This document shows positions 42,292-50,826 of a stretch of 64,000 bases of DNA, piece after piece (position 1 is the stretch's first letter; each line of letters starts with the position of its first letter). The position numbers and the translations under genes are program-made. Where the stretch lies: NCBI RefSeq assembly GCF_030345335.1, contig NZ_JAPVRC010000004.1, positions 62,001-126,000 on the forward strand, in the 5' to 3' direction. The DNA comes from Halobacillus campisalis (lineage in GTDB: Bacteria > Bacillota > Bacilli > Bacillales > Halobacillaceae). The notes under the pieces are model-generated. The model made no database searches. It had not been told where the DNA came from and was given only the letters and a program-made list of their open reading frames with translations.

Positions 42292-42959
42292 GGTGCCTCA
42301 TCTGTTTTGAACAAGTGCTTCCCAAAGTGGATTGGACCAGCTTTTTGACTGTGCAAAAGCCGATCAAACTCTGTGTTTCCTGCATGGAGAAGTTCGCTGT
42401 CATCGATGAACCCGGCTGCAAGGGATGTGGACGGAAAGATGGCAATGGTTTGTGCTTCGACTGTGAGCGCTGGAATCGGTCGGAGTACAGCGGGGTTCTT
42501 GAGGAGAATGTGTCGGTGTTTGGTTACAACGATTTCGCAAAAGAGCTAGTCGCACGCTGGAAGTATCGGGGGGACTTTACGCTCGTCCATGCCTTTGCTG
42601 AAGCTGTCCAGACGAAGTATAAAAACCACTTTCACGGGATGGATGCAGAGCTTGGAGCAATTCCTTTGAGTGTGGAGAGGTTGTTGGAGCGGGGATTCAA
42701 CCAGTCGGAAGCAGTCATAACAATGCTGGGTGCGTCTCCTCATCATTTTTTTAAAAGAAAAGGGAATGAGAAGCAGTCGAAGCGTGGACGGGTAGAACGG
42801 ATTATGGGGGAGAATCCGTTTGAGCTTATTGAAAGTGTAGAATGTCCGGTGGTGCTGGTAGATGATATTTATACGACGGGGATGACGGTGAGGCATTTGG
42901 CTCGTCTGCTTAGGGAGAATGGGTGTCCGCGAGTGCATTCGTTTACGGTTTTTCGCTAG
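42288..42959 (+). CDS. comFC: ComFC phosphoribosyltransferase-like competence protein
   Basis: A 223-residue protein. The N-terminal zinc finger (CLICFEQV, CVSCMEKF, CKGCGRK, CFDCERW) is followed by a phosphoribosyltransferase-type domain with VVLVDDIYTTGMTVRHLA, the PRPP-binding loop. ComFC is needed for transformation together with ComFA. The start overlaps the comFA stop (ATGA), so the pair is translationally coupled. It is followed by yvyF after about 65 bp. Confidence 0.94.
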   Translation: MRCLICFEQVLPKVDWTSFLTVQKPIKLCVSCMEKFAVIDEPGCKGCGRKDGNGLCFDCERWNRSEYSGVLEENVSVFGYNDFAKELVARWKYRGDFTLVHAFAEAVQTKYKNHFHGMDAELGAIPLSVERLLERGFNQSEAVITMLGASPHHFFKRKGNEKQSKRGRVERIMGENPFELIESVECPVVLVDDIYTTGMTVRHLARLLRENGCPRVHSFTVFR

Positions 42960-43025
42960 TGCATCTTTTGATTTCTGTATTATTGCCGATATAATAGAAA
43001 AAGAGTAGTATTGGAGGATTGGGTG

Positions 43026-43448
43026 ATGGCTGAATTAGCGAATTGTCCTAGGTGTCATGCGTTGTTTGTGAAGGGGCCGGCGATAGTCTGCAATGATTGT
43101 GTGAAGCGAGAGGAAGAGGATTTTCAATTGGTGTATTCTTTTGTGAGGAAAAAGGAGAACCGGACGGCTGCGATTCTTGATATTGTGAGGGAAACGGGTG
43201 TGGAAGAGTATAAGATACGTGAGTTCGTAAAGTCGAAGCGGCTCCACCCGGCCCAATTCCCGGCGTTATCTTATGGTTGTGAGCGGTGCGGGGCGGAGAT
43301 CCGTGAGGGGCGTCTGTGTGAAAGCTGTACTGTATCCATCAGGTCTGGGGTACAAAAGCAGGGTGAACTGGATGACCTGGAAGCTCGTAATAAGAAGGAA
43401 GGCTTAGGTCCTGTGACTTATTATACGGTGAATGATGACAACCGCTAA
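43026..43448 (+). CDS. yvyF: YvyF flagellar operon protein
   Basis: A 140-residue protein of the Bacillus flagellar operon family YvyF. It has an N-terminal zinc finger (CPRCHALF, CNDCVKRE), a winged-helix-like middle (RETGVEEYKIREFVKSKRL), and a C-terminal one (CERCGAEIREGRLCESC). It is known to oppose FlgM-type regulation in some reports, but this is not certain. The start is ATG 43026, with TTGGAGG upstream. It comes right before the sigma-D promoter of flgM. Confidence 0.88.
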   Translation: MAELANCPRCHALFVKGPAIVCNDCVKREEEDFQLVYSFVRKKENRTAAILDIVRETGVEEYKIREFVKSKRLHPAQFPALSYGCERCGAEIREGRLCESCTVSIRSGVQKQGELDDLEARNKKEGLGPVTYYTVNDDNR

Positions 43449-43472
43449 ACTGTTTCCTTTATTGGACGATAT
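43446..43472 (+). promoter_or_regulatory. Sigma-D promoter of flgM
   Basis: TAAA at 43446-43449 and GACGATAT at 43465-43472 with a 15-base spacer, against the sigma-D consensus TAAA-N15-GCCGATAT (one mismatch). It drives flgM and the downstream late flagellar genes. Confidence 0.85.
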
Positions 43473-43511
43473 ACAAAGTAACGACAGGCTGGAATGAAAG
43501 AGGTGAATGAT

Positions 43512-43781
43512 ATGAAAATCAATGGGCCGAACCATTCGAATTTTAATCCATATCAAAAGCAGTTGAACAAACAGGAAGAAGTGAAGCAGCCGGTTAAACA
43601 GCAGCAGGATAAAGTAGAGATTTCTTCTGCCGGTAAGGCGCTGCAAGACTCAGGGAAAACGAATGAGACACGTCAAAATTATATAAATGAAATTAAAATC
43701 CAGGTAGAAAATGGGAATTATAAAGTTGACCACCAGCGGACGGCTGGAAATATGGTGGATTTCTTTTCGGATAAGAAGTAA
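43512..43781 (+). CDS. flgM: Anti-sigma factor FlgM
   Basis: An 89-residue small protein that binds sigma-D (FliA) and holds it inactive until the hook is complete. It begins MKINGPNHSNFNPYQKQ, and its C-terminal half has the helix pattern KVEISSAGKAL and VENGNYKVDHQRTAGNMVDF, which are usual for FlgM. The start is ATG 43512, after GAGGTGA; an in-frame ATG at 43494 is upstream of the ribosome site. It is transcribed from a sigma-D promoter inside the gap after yvyF, forming a feedback loop. Confidence 0.94.
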   Translation: MKINGPNHSNFNPYQKQLNKQEEVKQPVKQQQDKVEISSAGKALQDSGKTNETRQNYINEIKIQVENGNYKVDHQRTAGNMVDFFSDKK

Positions 43782-43793
43782 AGGAGAATGACG

Positions 43794-44282
43794 TTGACAG
43801 CTAAATTAATTATCGATCATCTGGGACGGATGAAGCAGCTGCACGAAAGTCTGCTTGTTTTGTCGAGGAAAAAGACGGAAGCTTTGAAAACGAACGATAT
43901 GGATGCTTTGCAATTGTGTCTGTCACAGGAGCGGAAACATGTGTCAGCTATTAATTCGTTAGAAAAGAAACGCAGTGCAGCCGTTAAGGAATGGGCAGCT
44001 GGCAAGCAGGGCTTTGCGGATGCTGTGCCGAAGGTTTCCGATATTATTAAGTGGAGCCGTTGGCCGGATCGTGAACAGCTTGAAGAAGTGTACAACTCTT
44101 TCATTTTAGTGTTGGCCGACTTGAAGCAGCAGGAAGTATTGAACGGTGAGCTGACGAAGCAGTCGCTGCAGTTCATAAATATGTCGCTTGATTTATTGCA
44201 GCCTTCTTTAAATAATTTAAATTATGGTCATGCATCTGGATCGAACGGGCAGAATCGCTCCGTATTCGATTCACAGGCGTAA
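43794..44282 (+). CDS. flgN: FlgN chaperone for hook-associated proteins
   Basis: A 162-residue helical chaperone. It binds the hook-filament junction proteins FlgK and FlgL before secretion. The N-terminal helix has LIIDHLGRMKQLHESLLVLS, and the C-terminal part is helical too. The start is probably TTG 43794 (MTAKLIIDHLG), seven bases after AAAGGAG; ATG 43788 is only two bases from that site. It is directly followed by flgK, its client. Confidence 0.9.
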   Translation: MTAKLIIDHLGRMKQLHESLLVLSRKKTEALKTNDMDALQLCLSQERKHVSAINSLEKKRSAAVKEWAAGKQGFADAVPKVSDIIKWSRWPDREQLEEVYNSFILVLADLKQQEVLNGELTKQSLQFINMSLDLLQPSLNNLNYGHASGSNGQNRSVFDSQA

Positions 44283-44300
44283 TCGAAGAGGAGAGGTTTT

Positions 44301-45839
44301 ATGGGATCAACTTTTGGCGGGTTGGAAGTGGCCAAACGCGGATTGTTTGCCCAGCAATCTGCATTACATACGACGGGGCATAACATATCGAATGCTAATA
44401 CAGAAGGATATACGAGGCAGCGAGTTAATTTTGAATCATCCGGACCTTATCCGCCGGCTTCAAGAAACCGTCCGGAAATCCCGGGGCAGGTGGGCAGCGG
44501 TGTTCAAATCGGAGCGATTGAACGAATTCGAGTAGGCTATCTTGACGATCAGTATCGCGGTGAAAATAATAAAGCGGGTTATTATGAGGCTCGTGCCGAA
44601 GAGCTTGGCCGCCTTGAGGAAATTATGAATGAACCTTCTGAGGATGGTTTGTCCAAAACGATGGATCGCTTCTGGAATTCCCTGCAGGATTTAGCGGTCA
44701 ATCCTGAAGATTCCGGTGCACGTTCGGTCGTGCGTCAGCGTGGTCAGGCTGTAGCGGAGACGTTCAATTACTTATCGAATACGTTGAACGATGTACAGGA
44801 GGATATTTCAGCTGAAATCGAAGTGACAAGTAAAGAGATCAATTCGATGGCAAGACAAATTAATAATTTAAACCAGCAAATTGCAGAAGTGGAGCCTCAC
44901 GGTTTGGTTCCAAACGACTTATATGATGAACGTGACAACTTGATAGATAATCTTTCCGGACACTTGAATATCGACGTATCCTACGAAGAACCTCCGTCAT
45001 CCGCCGATGCGATGGCTATGGGGAAAGCAAATATTACCATCAGAGGTGAAAACGGATCAGCCCTCGAGCCGAATTTAGTTAATGGAGCAGATAACTCTAC
45101 TAATGAGTTGAATGTCAATACCAACGGGGAAGGATTAGCTACATCTGTTGAACTGGGCAGCGAGGAAATGACAGTGGAGAATTTCACTTCCATCGGGAAG
45201 CTGAAAGGCTTAATGGATTCAGGCGGTTATCTTAACAACGACGGTGATGCAATTGGAGCGTATGAAAATATGCTGCGTGATTTAGATAAAATGGCAACAG
45301 GATTTGCTGAGGCTTTCAACGAAGTACATACGAGCGGAGAATCGTTGAACAGTATTGCCAACGATGCAGAAGTCCCTGCCTTTTTTGAAGTTGCAGGAGA
45401 GAAGAATGAAGAAGGAGTAATCGAAGGGTTGGCTCGTCGATTAGACATTACGGATGAAATAAAAGCAGACGCCGATCATATTGCAGCGGCGGATCAACCT
45501 TTGTCGGGTGATGGAGGTAATGCTTCGGCTTTAGCTAACGTGCAAAATGAAGCCAATGAGGTATTCGGAGAAGAGACGTCCTTAGACGATTACTATGAAT
45601 CTATGATCGGCGCCATGGCTGTGGAAACGCAAGAAGCCCAGCGCATGCAAGGCAATACGAACACGCTGAAGGATTCAGTACAACAGCAGCGTCAGTCCGT
45701 CAGCGCGGTTTCTTTAGATGAAGAAATGACGAACATGATCAAATTTCAGCACGCGTACAATGCTTCGGCTAGGAACATCACCGTTGTGGATGAAATGCTG
45801 GATCGTATTATCAATCAAATGGGTGTAGTGGGAAGGTAG
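44301..45839 (+). CDS. flgK: Flagellar hook-associated protein 1 FlgK
   Basis: A 512-residue hook-filament junction protein. The N-terminal flagellar rod signature is RGLFAQQSALHTTGHNISNA with NTEGYTRQRV. The C-terminus has the matching helix LDEEMTNMIKFQHAYNASARN. The middle part is longer and acidic. Exported by the flagellar type III system with the FlgN chaperone. It is followed 11 bp later by flgL. Confidence 0.96.
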   Translation: MGSTFGGLEVAKRGLFAQQSALHTTGHNISNANTEGYTRQRVNFESSGPYPPASRNRPEIPGQVGSGVQIGAIERIRVGYLDDQYRGENNKAGYYEARAEELGRLEEIMNEPSEDGLSKTMDRFWNSLQDLAVNPEDSGARSVVRQRGQAVAETFNYLSNTLNDVQEDISAEIEVTSKEINSMARQINNLNQQIAEVEPHGLVPNDLYDERDNLIDNLSGHLNIDVSYEEPPSSADAMAMGKANITIRGENGSALEPNLVNGADNSTNELNVNTNGEGLATSVELGSEEMTVENFTSIGKLKGLMDSGGYLNNDGDAIGAYENMLRDLDKMATGFAEAFNEVHTSGESLNSIANDAEVPAFFEVAGEKNEEGVIEGLARRLDITDEIKADADHIAAADQPLSGDGGNASALANVQNEANEVFGEETSLDDYYESMIGAMAVETQEAQRMQGNTNTLKDSVQQQRQSVSAVSLDEEMTNMIKFQHAYNASARNITVVDEMLDRIINQMGVVGR

Positions 45840-45850
45840 GTGAGTAGCAC

Positions 45851-46726
45851 ATGCGCGTAACTCAAGGAATGTTATCAAATAATATGCTGCGTAATTTAAG
45901 CAACAGTTACGGCGATTTAGGAAAGTACCAAGAACAGCTTTCAACCGGCAAAAAAATCAGTAAACCTTCCCAGGACCCTGTAGTGGCGATGAAAGGCATG
46001 AACTACCGCTCTCAGCTTGGTCAGGTGGAGCAATTCCAGCGTAATATCGGAGAAGTGCATAACTGGATGGATAACAGTGATGCCGCTTTAGATGAAGCGA
46101 CCCAGGCGATTCAGCGCATCCGCGAGCTGAATGTGCAGGCAAGCAATGGGACGTACGAAGACGAGGAACGTGAGAACATAGCAAAAGAAGTCCGCCAGTT
46201 GAAAGAGCATTTGGCCGAGGTTGGCAACACCCAAGTCAACGGCAAATACATTTTCAATGGGGCGAATACAACGGAAAAACCGATTGATTCAGATACTTTC
46301 GAACTAAACGTCACTGATACACCGGTAGAAATTGAAGTGTCCTCAGGAGTGAAAATCCAGGCGAACATTACATCAGGCTCCGTGTTCAACGAAGACTTAT
46401 TTGCTGATATAGAAAAATTTGCTTCTGATTTAGAAAGCGGCGCAAGCGAAGATGAGCTCAGCAGCAGCTTAAGCCAAATGGATAATCATGTGAACAGCTT
46501 TGTAGGTGAGCGTGCCGATTTAGGCGCACGAATGAACCGGGTGGAGCTGATTGAGGACCGCTTAGGCACTCAGCAAGTAAGTGCCACTAAAATGATGTCC
46601 GACAATGAAGATGCGGACATTGAAAAGGTGATTACCGATTTAAAAGCACAAGAAAGTGTCCACCGTGCCGCGATGGGCGTAGGAGCGAGGATCATTCAAC
46701 CATCGCTGATGGACTTTCTTAGATAA
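45851..46726 (+). CDS. flgL: Flagellar hook-associated protein 3 FlgL
   Basis: A 291-residue flagellin-like junction protein. It begins MRVTQGMLSNNMLRNLSNSY and has the flagellin N-terminal motif GKKISKPSQDPVVAMKGMNYR in two parts. The C-terminal helix is VITDLKAQESVHRAAMGVG. It joins FlgK to the filament. AGGTGA ribosome site upstream. A hairpin follows the stop codon, so some transcripts may end before yviE. Confidence 0.95.
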   Translation: MRVTQGMLSNNMLRNLSNSYGDLGKYQEQLSTGKKISKPSQDPVVAMKGMNYRSQLGQVEQFQRNIGEVHNWMDNSDAALDEATQAIQRIRELNVQASNGTYEDEERENIAKEVRQLKEHLAEVGNTQVNGKYIFNGANTTEKPIDSDTFELNVTDTPVEIEVSSGVKIQANITSGSVFNEDLFADIEKFASDLESGASEDELSSSLSQMDNHVNSFVGERADLGARMNRVELIEDRLGTQQVSATKMMSDNEDADIEKVITDLKAQESVHRAAMGVGARIIQPSLMDFLR

Positions 46727-46727
46727 G

Positions 46728-46759
46728 GCTGTCTCTTCGCAGAGGCAGTCTCATTTTTT
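46728..46759 (+). terminator. Hairpin after flgL, possible terminator or attenuator
   Basis: GGCTGTCTC-TTCGCA-GAGGCAGTC with two G-T pairs, then TCATTTTTT. It directly follows flgL and precedes yviE. Confidence 0.65.
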
Positions 46760-46776
46760 AGAGGAGGGGTTGATGG

Positions 46777-47328
46777 ATGGCTGTTCCACAAATTCAAATT
46801 CAATCGACACCGGCCAGGTTAGGATTAAATATAGACCGAGGAGAGCAGACGATCCGTCAGCCAAAAGCGCAGCAATCGATTCAGCAGCCTAAAGCCGACA
46901 TGTCTATTCAGCAGCGGCCGGGCAAGCTGACAATCGATCAGACAAAAGCCTGGCACAATATTGATTTAAAAAATGCACTTCTGCGGACAAAAGACACGGC
47001 ACAAGTCGGTGAACAAAAGTGGATGCAGGGGATAGCCCGGGTCTCTTCAGAAGGCGATGAGCTGATGAAGATAGAAAATGGAGGCAACCCGATCGCGTCT
47101 CAAGCCGAGCGCAACTCAGGGTTTGACTTTGACATTCAACTCGGACGCACCCCGGTCAACGAGTTAGTGGATCTTCATTATCAGCCGGGCGAAGCTGATA
47201 TTTCTGTCCAGCGAAACGAGCCGATCATTAATGTGGAAAGAAGAGACCCTGAAACCTCCTTTCAGCAAGGAAAAGTAGGCACCTATATGCAGCAGTACCC
47301 GGATATACAAATTGACTGGAAAGTGTAA
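46777..47328 (+). CDS. yviE: YviE flagellar-cluster protein (DUF6470)
   Basis: A 183-residue protein of the YviE family, found between flgL and fliW in Bacillaceae. It is Gln-rich with short repeats (QPKAQQSIQQPKADMSIQQ, then RPGKLTIDQTKAW). No signal peptide or membrane segment is seen. Function is unknown, but its stable position suggests a role in filament assembly or its control. GAGGAGGGG ribosome site. It is followed by fliW after about 14 bp. Confidence 0.85.
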   Translation: MAVPQIQIQSTPARLGLNIDRGEQTIRQPKAQQSIQQPKADMSIQQRPGKLTIDQTKAWHNIDLKNALLRTKDTAQVGEQKWMQGIARVSSEGDELMKIENGGNPIASQAERNSGFDFDIQLGRTPVNELVDLHYQPGEADISVQRNEPIINVERRDPETSFQQGKVGTYMQQYPDIQIDWKV

Positions 47329-47342
47329 GGAAGGTGGAAATC

Positions 47343-47795
47343 ATGAACATTGCGACGAAATACTTTGGCGACATCGAAGTGAAAGAAGACGACTGCATTA
47401 CGTTTAAAAAAGGAATCCCGGGCTTTGAAAGCTATCACACATTCATATTGCTGCCGGTAAACGATACCAGCCTTTATCTTGCCCTGCAATCAGTGGATGA
47501 GGCGGGCGTTGCGCTCATCGTTACGAATCCGTATTTATTTTATAAAAATTATGAATTCGACCTGGACGAAAAATCACAGGAAGGACTTGGCATTACTAAG
47601 CCTGAGGATGTGGCCGTATATACTGTCGTCACAGTAAAAGAGCCGTTCGCTCAGTCCACACTTAATCTGCAGGCACCGATCATTATGAACATCAATAACG
47701 GCCAGGCGAAGCAAATCATCCTGAACCAAACGACCTACCGCACAAAGCATCCACTGTTTACAAATGAAGGCGGTGAAACCTATGCTCGTCCTTAA
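47343..47795 (+). CDS. fliW: Flagellar assembly factor FliW
   Basis: A 150-residue protein that binds flagellin and CsrA. Conserved parts are [17 protein letters not shown], and the C-terminal [21 protein letters not shown] split as [10 protein letters not shown] and QIILNQ. FliW sequesters CsrA to relieve repression of hag translation when flagellin is low. ATG 47343 is chosen, with AAGGTGG upstream; the GTG at 47334 lies in the ribosome site. Overlaps csrA by 14 bases. The neighbouring flagellin gene, its normal partner, is broken in this window. Confidence 0.94.
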   Translation: MNIATKYFGDIEVKEDDCITFKKGIPGFESYHTFILLPVNDTSLYLALQSVDEAGVALIVTNPYLFYKNYEFDLDEKSQEGLGITKPEDVAVYTVVTVKEPFAQSTLNLQAPIIMNINNGQAKQIILNQTTYRTKHPLFTNEGGETYARP

Positions 47796-48012
47796 TCGAA
47801 AATCAGGAGAATCCGTCCGCATAGGTGATGACATCGAAGTGAAAGTCGTATCTGTCGAAGGCGGTCAGGTGAAGCTAGGGATCGAAGCACCAAAGCACGT
47901 AGAAATTCACCGCCAGGAAATCTACGTGGCAATACAAGAAGAGAACGCCGAAGCGGCTACATTCTCAGGGAATTTACTAGATTTGCTGAAAAACTCCTCA
48001 GACGGCAATTGA
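47782..48012 (+). CDS. csrA: Carbon storage regulator CsrA
   Basis: A 76-residue RNA-binding translational repressor. It begins [22 protein letters not shown] and has the conserved [13 protein letters not shown]. In B. subtilis it binds the hag leader and blocks flagellin synthesis unless FliW binds it. The start is ATG 47782, inside the end of fliW. The gene ends exactly where flagellin homology begins on the DNA, so the deletion that destroyed hag ends at its 3' edge. Confidence 0.94.
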   Translation: MLVLNRKSGESVRIGDDIEVKVVSVEGGQVKLGIEAPKHVEIHRQEIYVAIQEENAEAATFSGNLLDLLKNSSDGN

Positions 48013-48256
48013 TACTCTTGACAAGGCTATACCCTCTGTTTCAGCTTCACGAGCTCAAATGAGAGCTTATCAAAATAGATTAGTCCTTTCTATTAACAAC
48101 TTTGGAACGTCTTCTGAAAATTTAACAGCAACAGAATCTCGTATCAGAGATGTGGACATGGCCTAGGAAATGATGACCCAAATGAAGAATTCTTTTTTAG
48201 GGCAAGCATCTCAAGCTATGTTAGCTCAAGCCAATCAGCAGCCACAAGGATTTCTC
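48002..48256 (+). pseudogene. hag: Flagellin (hag) C-terminal remnant
   Basis: The frame starting at about 48002 reads [18 protein letters not shown], then NNFGTSSENLTATESRIRDV, and DMA-stop-EMM. After the stop it continues MKNSFLGQASQAMLAQANQQ with PQG. This is the conserved C-terminus of bacterial flagellin, with a TAG (48164-48166) in place of the Lys usual in DMAKEM. The N-terminus, promoter and leader are absent: the sequence begins at the csrA stop codon. It is a truncated, broken gene and cannot make filament. Functional flagellin must be elsewhere, if present. Confidence 0.93.
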
Positions 48257-48282
48257 TTCAATTACCACGTTAATATGTATGG

Positions 48283-48309
48283 AAAGGACCTTATCCTTAG
48301 GGTCCTTTT
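48283..48309 (+). terminator. Terminator downstream of the flagellin remnant
   Basis: Hairpin AAAGGACC-TTATCCTTAG-GGTCCTTTT with a short T run. It is probably the old hag terminator. Confidence 0.75.
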
Positions 48310-48524
48310 ACTATGAGGAATTTTTGACTGAGTTATTGAAAGTTAACTTTTCTCTCATTTTATCAATAGCGTGAAATTATATTTACTCCTCCTAACCCAG
48401 TTACCACCGAAACCTTCCACAAAGCAGCCATACAATAGACACCTCCATTTTATCTAACCACTCAACAATCATAAAAAATAACCGATATAAAAACTAAACC
48501 ATATAACATGGGGAGTTGTTGAAG
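48310..48524. other. Gap between hag remnant and flaG
   Basis: About 215 bp, AT-rich, with the sigma-D type promoter of the flaG operon at 48462-48488. No coding region was seen. Confidence 0.5.
48462..48488 (+). promoter_or_regulatory. Sigma-D promoter of the flaG-fliD-fliS-fliT operon
   Basis: TCAA at 48462-48465 and ACCGATAT at 48481-48488 with a 15-base spacer. Compared with TAAA-N15-GCCGATAT there is one mismatch in each box. Confidence 0.78.
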
Positions 48525-48893
48525 GTGGATGTTAAAAAAAGCATGAGCCAATCACAGCTTCTGCACAGAAGCACAACCCAACTTAGTGATATTTCAGCTG
48601 TACAGGAGAATTTAAAGCAGATACAGAAAGAAAAAGATAAGAGCACTCCTTATCTCGGGGGTGCGCCGGATAAACTACATGCTGGAGAGATTATTGCTAA
48701 AATGAATGAGCTGTTGGATTATGAGCCGACGTCTTTGCGGTTCGAGATGCATGATAAATTGGATGAGTACTATGTGACGATCGTCGATATGAAGACGAGA
48801 GAGGTCGTGAAGGAGATTCCTCCTAAACAGATGCTTGATTATTACGGGGCGATGGCTGAGTTTCTAGGTTTCATCGTAGATGACAAAATATAA
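48525..48893 (+). CDS. flaG: FlaG flagellar protein
   Basis: A 122-residue protein of the FlaG/YvyC family. The C-terminal half has LRFEMHDKLDEYYVTIVDM and REVVKEIPPKQMLDYY, the family signature. FlaG influences filament length in some bacteria. The start is probably GTG 48525, nine bases after GGGGAG; TTG 48516/48519 are in frame but lie on the ribosome site. First gene of the sigma-D-dependent operon flaG-fliD-fliS-fliT. Confidence 0.9.
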   Translation: MDVKKSMSQSQLLHRSTTQLSDISAVQENLKQIQKEKDKSTPYLGGAPDKLHAGEIIAKMNELLDYEPTSLRFEMHDKLDEYYVTIVDMKTREVVKEIPPKQMLDYYGAMAEFLGFIVDDKI

Positions 48894-48904
48894 GAGGTGA
48901 TTTG

Positions 48905-50410
48905 ATGAGTGATATGCGAATTGGCGGGCTGGCTTCCGGTATTGATACGGATAGTATTATAAGAGATTTGATGGAAGCTGAACGGATGCCGCTGAATAAG
49001 ATGGAGCAGGAGAAGACTAAGCTTGAGTGGCAGCGTGATGAGTACCGTGACGTAAATAAGACGTTTCTTGAGCTTGATAATTTAGCACTGGATATGAAGC
49101 TTGATCGTACATATCAATCAAAAGAGGCTTCTTCCTCAAATTCTGCCGTGAGTGCGAAAGCCAGTTCGAGTGCTGGGGAAGGCAGATATAGTCTGGAGGT
49201 TACTCAACTTGCCTCTGCTGCTTATAATTACTCTGAAGGATCGATTACGGGTGGAAACGATGAGTTTGACCCTGATGCTTCGTTAGATTCTCAAAGAGGT
49301 TTCTTTGCCAATGGGCTGGATGAAAGTGACTTTGAGATTAAGACATACGGAAAAGATGGAGAAAAATCTCATGTGTTTTCCATTGATTCAAGTGATTCAT
49401 TAAATGATGTTCTAAAAGAAATTAACGATTCTCAAATCGGCGTGAGGGCTTTTTATGATAAAAATGCCGATAAAGTGATGATTGAGCGAGATGAGACGGG
49501 AAATTACAACTCCGTTGGAAAAGAAATTGATTTTGGCGGTGGACCGAACTTTTTAACGAGTACTTTAGGTCTGAGCGGTGAAGAAAAAGGCGGGAGGGAC
49601 GCAAAGTTCACATATAATGATAGTGGCTTTGAAATTACGTCCCATGACAATAATTACTCTGTTAATGGTGTCGACTTTACTCTTCACGAAGTAGGGAAAT
49701 CTACTGTCAACGTTACTAATAACGTTGATGGAGCAGTTGAAAAAATTACTGACTTCGTTAATAAATACAATGACATCATCGAAAGTCTGGGCGATAAGCT
49801 GAATGAAAGAAAAAACCGTGATTACCCTCCTTTGACCGAGCAGCAGAAAGAAGCTATGGAAGAGGATGAAATTGAAAAGTGGGAGGAGCAGGCTAGAAAA
49901 GGTCTGCTTCAAGGGGATTCTGTCTTATCCGGCTCTCTTGCACAAATGAGGACGAGCTGGTACAGCAAGGTCGAATCTGGCGGCGAATTTAATATTCTTT
50001 CGCAAATCGGCATTGAAACGTCCTCTAATTACCGCGACCGTGGTAAGCTTGAGATTGATGAAGAAAAGCTTCGCAATGCTTTAAGTGAAGATGCTTCTTC
50101 TGTAAAATCCCTTTTTGCTAATGATGGAGAGGGTGAGGAGAAGGGGATCGTCCGCCGTCTTGAAGATATTATCGGCAGTACGCGAACGTCGATTGAAAGG
50201 AAGGCTGGAAAAGAAACGAGCACTAATCAAAGTTTTTCTTTAGGCAGGGAACTAGTGAATGTCGATCAGCGTATGCTCAGCTTCGAGAGCAAGCTGACTC
50301 AAATTGAAGACCGTTACTGGTCCGAATTTGGTGCCATGGAGAAAGCAATTCAGGAGATGAACTCACAATCAGCTTATATTCAACAAAACTTTTCAGCAGG
50401 TATGATGTAA
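48905..50410 (+). CDS. fliD: Flagellar cap protein FliD
   Basis: A 501-residue HAP2 cap protein. The N-terminal FliD domain starts with MRIGGLASGIDTDSIIRDLM and continues with coiled-coil helices; the C-terminal FliD_C domain is at about 270-500. FliD helps flagellin monomers fold at the filament tip. The middle region is Asp/Glu-rich. ATG 48905 is chosen, with AGAGGTGA upstream; ATG 48914 is also possible. Followed by fliS after about 25 bp. Confidence 0.95.
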   Translation: MSDMRIGGLASGIDTDSIIRDLMEAERMPLNKMEQEKTKLEWQRDEYRDVNKTFLELDNLALDMKLDRTYQSKEASSSNSAVSAKASSSAGEGRYSLEVTQLASAAYNYSEGSITGGNDEFDPDASLDSQRGFFANGLDESDFEIKTYGKDGEKSHVFSIDSSDSLNDVLKEINDSQIGVRAFYDKNADKVMIERDETGNYNSVGKEIDFGGGPNFLTSTLGLSGEEKGGRDAKFTYNDSGFEITSHDNNYSVNGVDFTLHEVGKSTVNVTNNVDGAVEKITDFVNKYNDIIESLGDKLNERKNRDYPPLTEQQKEAMEEDEIEKWEEQARKGLLQGDSVLSGSLAQMRTSWYSKVESGGEFNILSQIGIETSSNYRDRGKLEIDEEKLRNALSEDASSVKSLFANDGEGEEKGIVRRLEDIIGSTRTSIERKAGKETSTNQSFSLGRELVNVDQRMLSFESKLTQIEDRYWSEFGAMEKAIQEMNSQSAYIQQNFSAGMM

Positions 50411-50435
50411 TAATATAAAAGGAGTGTTTGTTTAG

Positions 50436-50825
50436 ATGTCGATCCAAGCCTATCAAAACAACTCAGTAGTAACAGCTTCTCCAGGCGAACTTACTTTGAT
50501 GCTTTATAACGGATGCATTAAATTCATCCGCGCTGGTAAGAAAGCTATGGAAAATAAAGAGATCGAACAAAAAAATACCGTCATTCAAAAAGCACAGGCG
50601 ATCATTCGTGAACTGATGGTGACGATGAATCAGGATTACGCCGTGGCCGAGGACGTTCTTCCGCTGTATGAGTATATGAACCGCCGGCTAATCGAAGCTA
50701 ACATTCAAAATGATCCGGCTATTTTGGATGAGGTGGAGGGTCTGGTGACCGAGTTCCGTGATACGTGGAAACAGGTGCTTCTCCAGTCCAGAAAAGCTCA
50801 ATATGGCGCAGGCGGAACAGCTTAG
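50436..50825 (+). CDS. fliS: Flagellin chaperone FliS
   Basis: A 129-residue chaperone for flagellin. It begins MSIQAYQNNSVVTASPGELTL in two pieces and is all-helical. FliS binds the flagellin C-terminus and blocks its polymerisation before export. AAAGGAG ribosome site. Its end lies next to, or overlaps with, fliT. Confidence 0.95.
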   Translation: MSIQAYQNNSVVTASPGELTLMLYNGCIKFIRAGKKAMENKEIEQKNTVIQKAQAIIRELMVTMNQDYAVAEDVLPLYEYMNRRLIEANIQNDPAILDEVEGLVTEFRDTWKQVLLQSRKAQYGAGGTA

Positions 50826-50826
50826 T

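Noticed and set aside
46777-47328. Short Gln-rich repeats in yviE as a DNA repeat or CRISPR-like array
   Set aside because: The repeats are at the protein level (QPKA/QQ type) and irregular in the DNA, inside a known gene.
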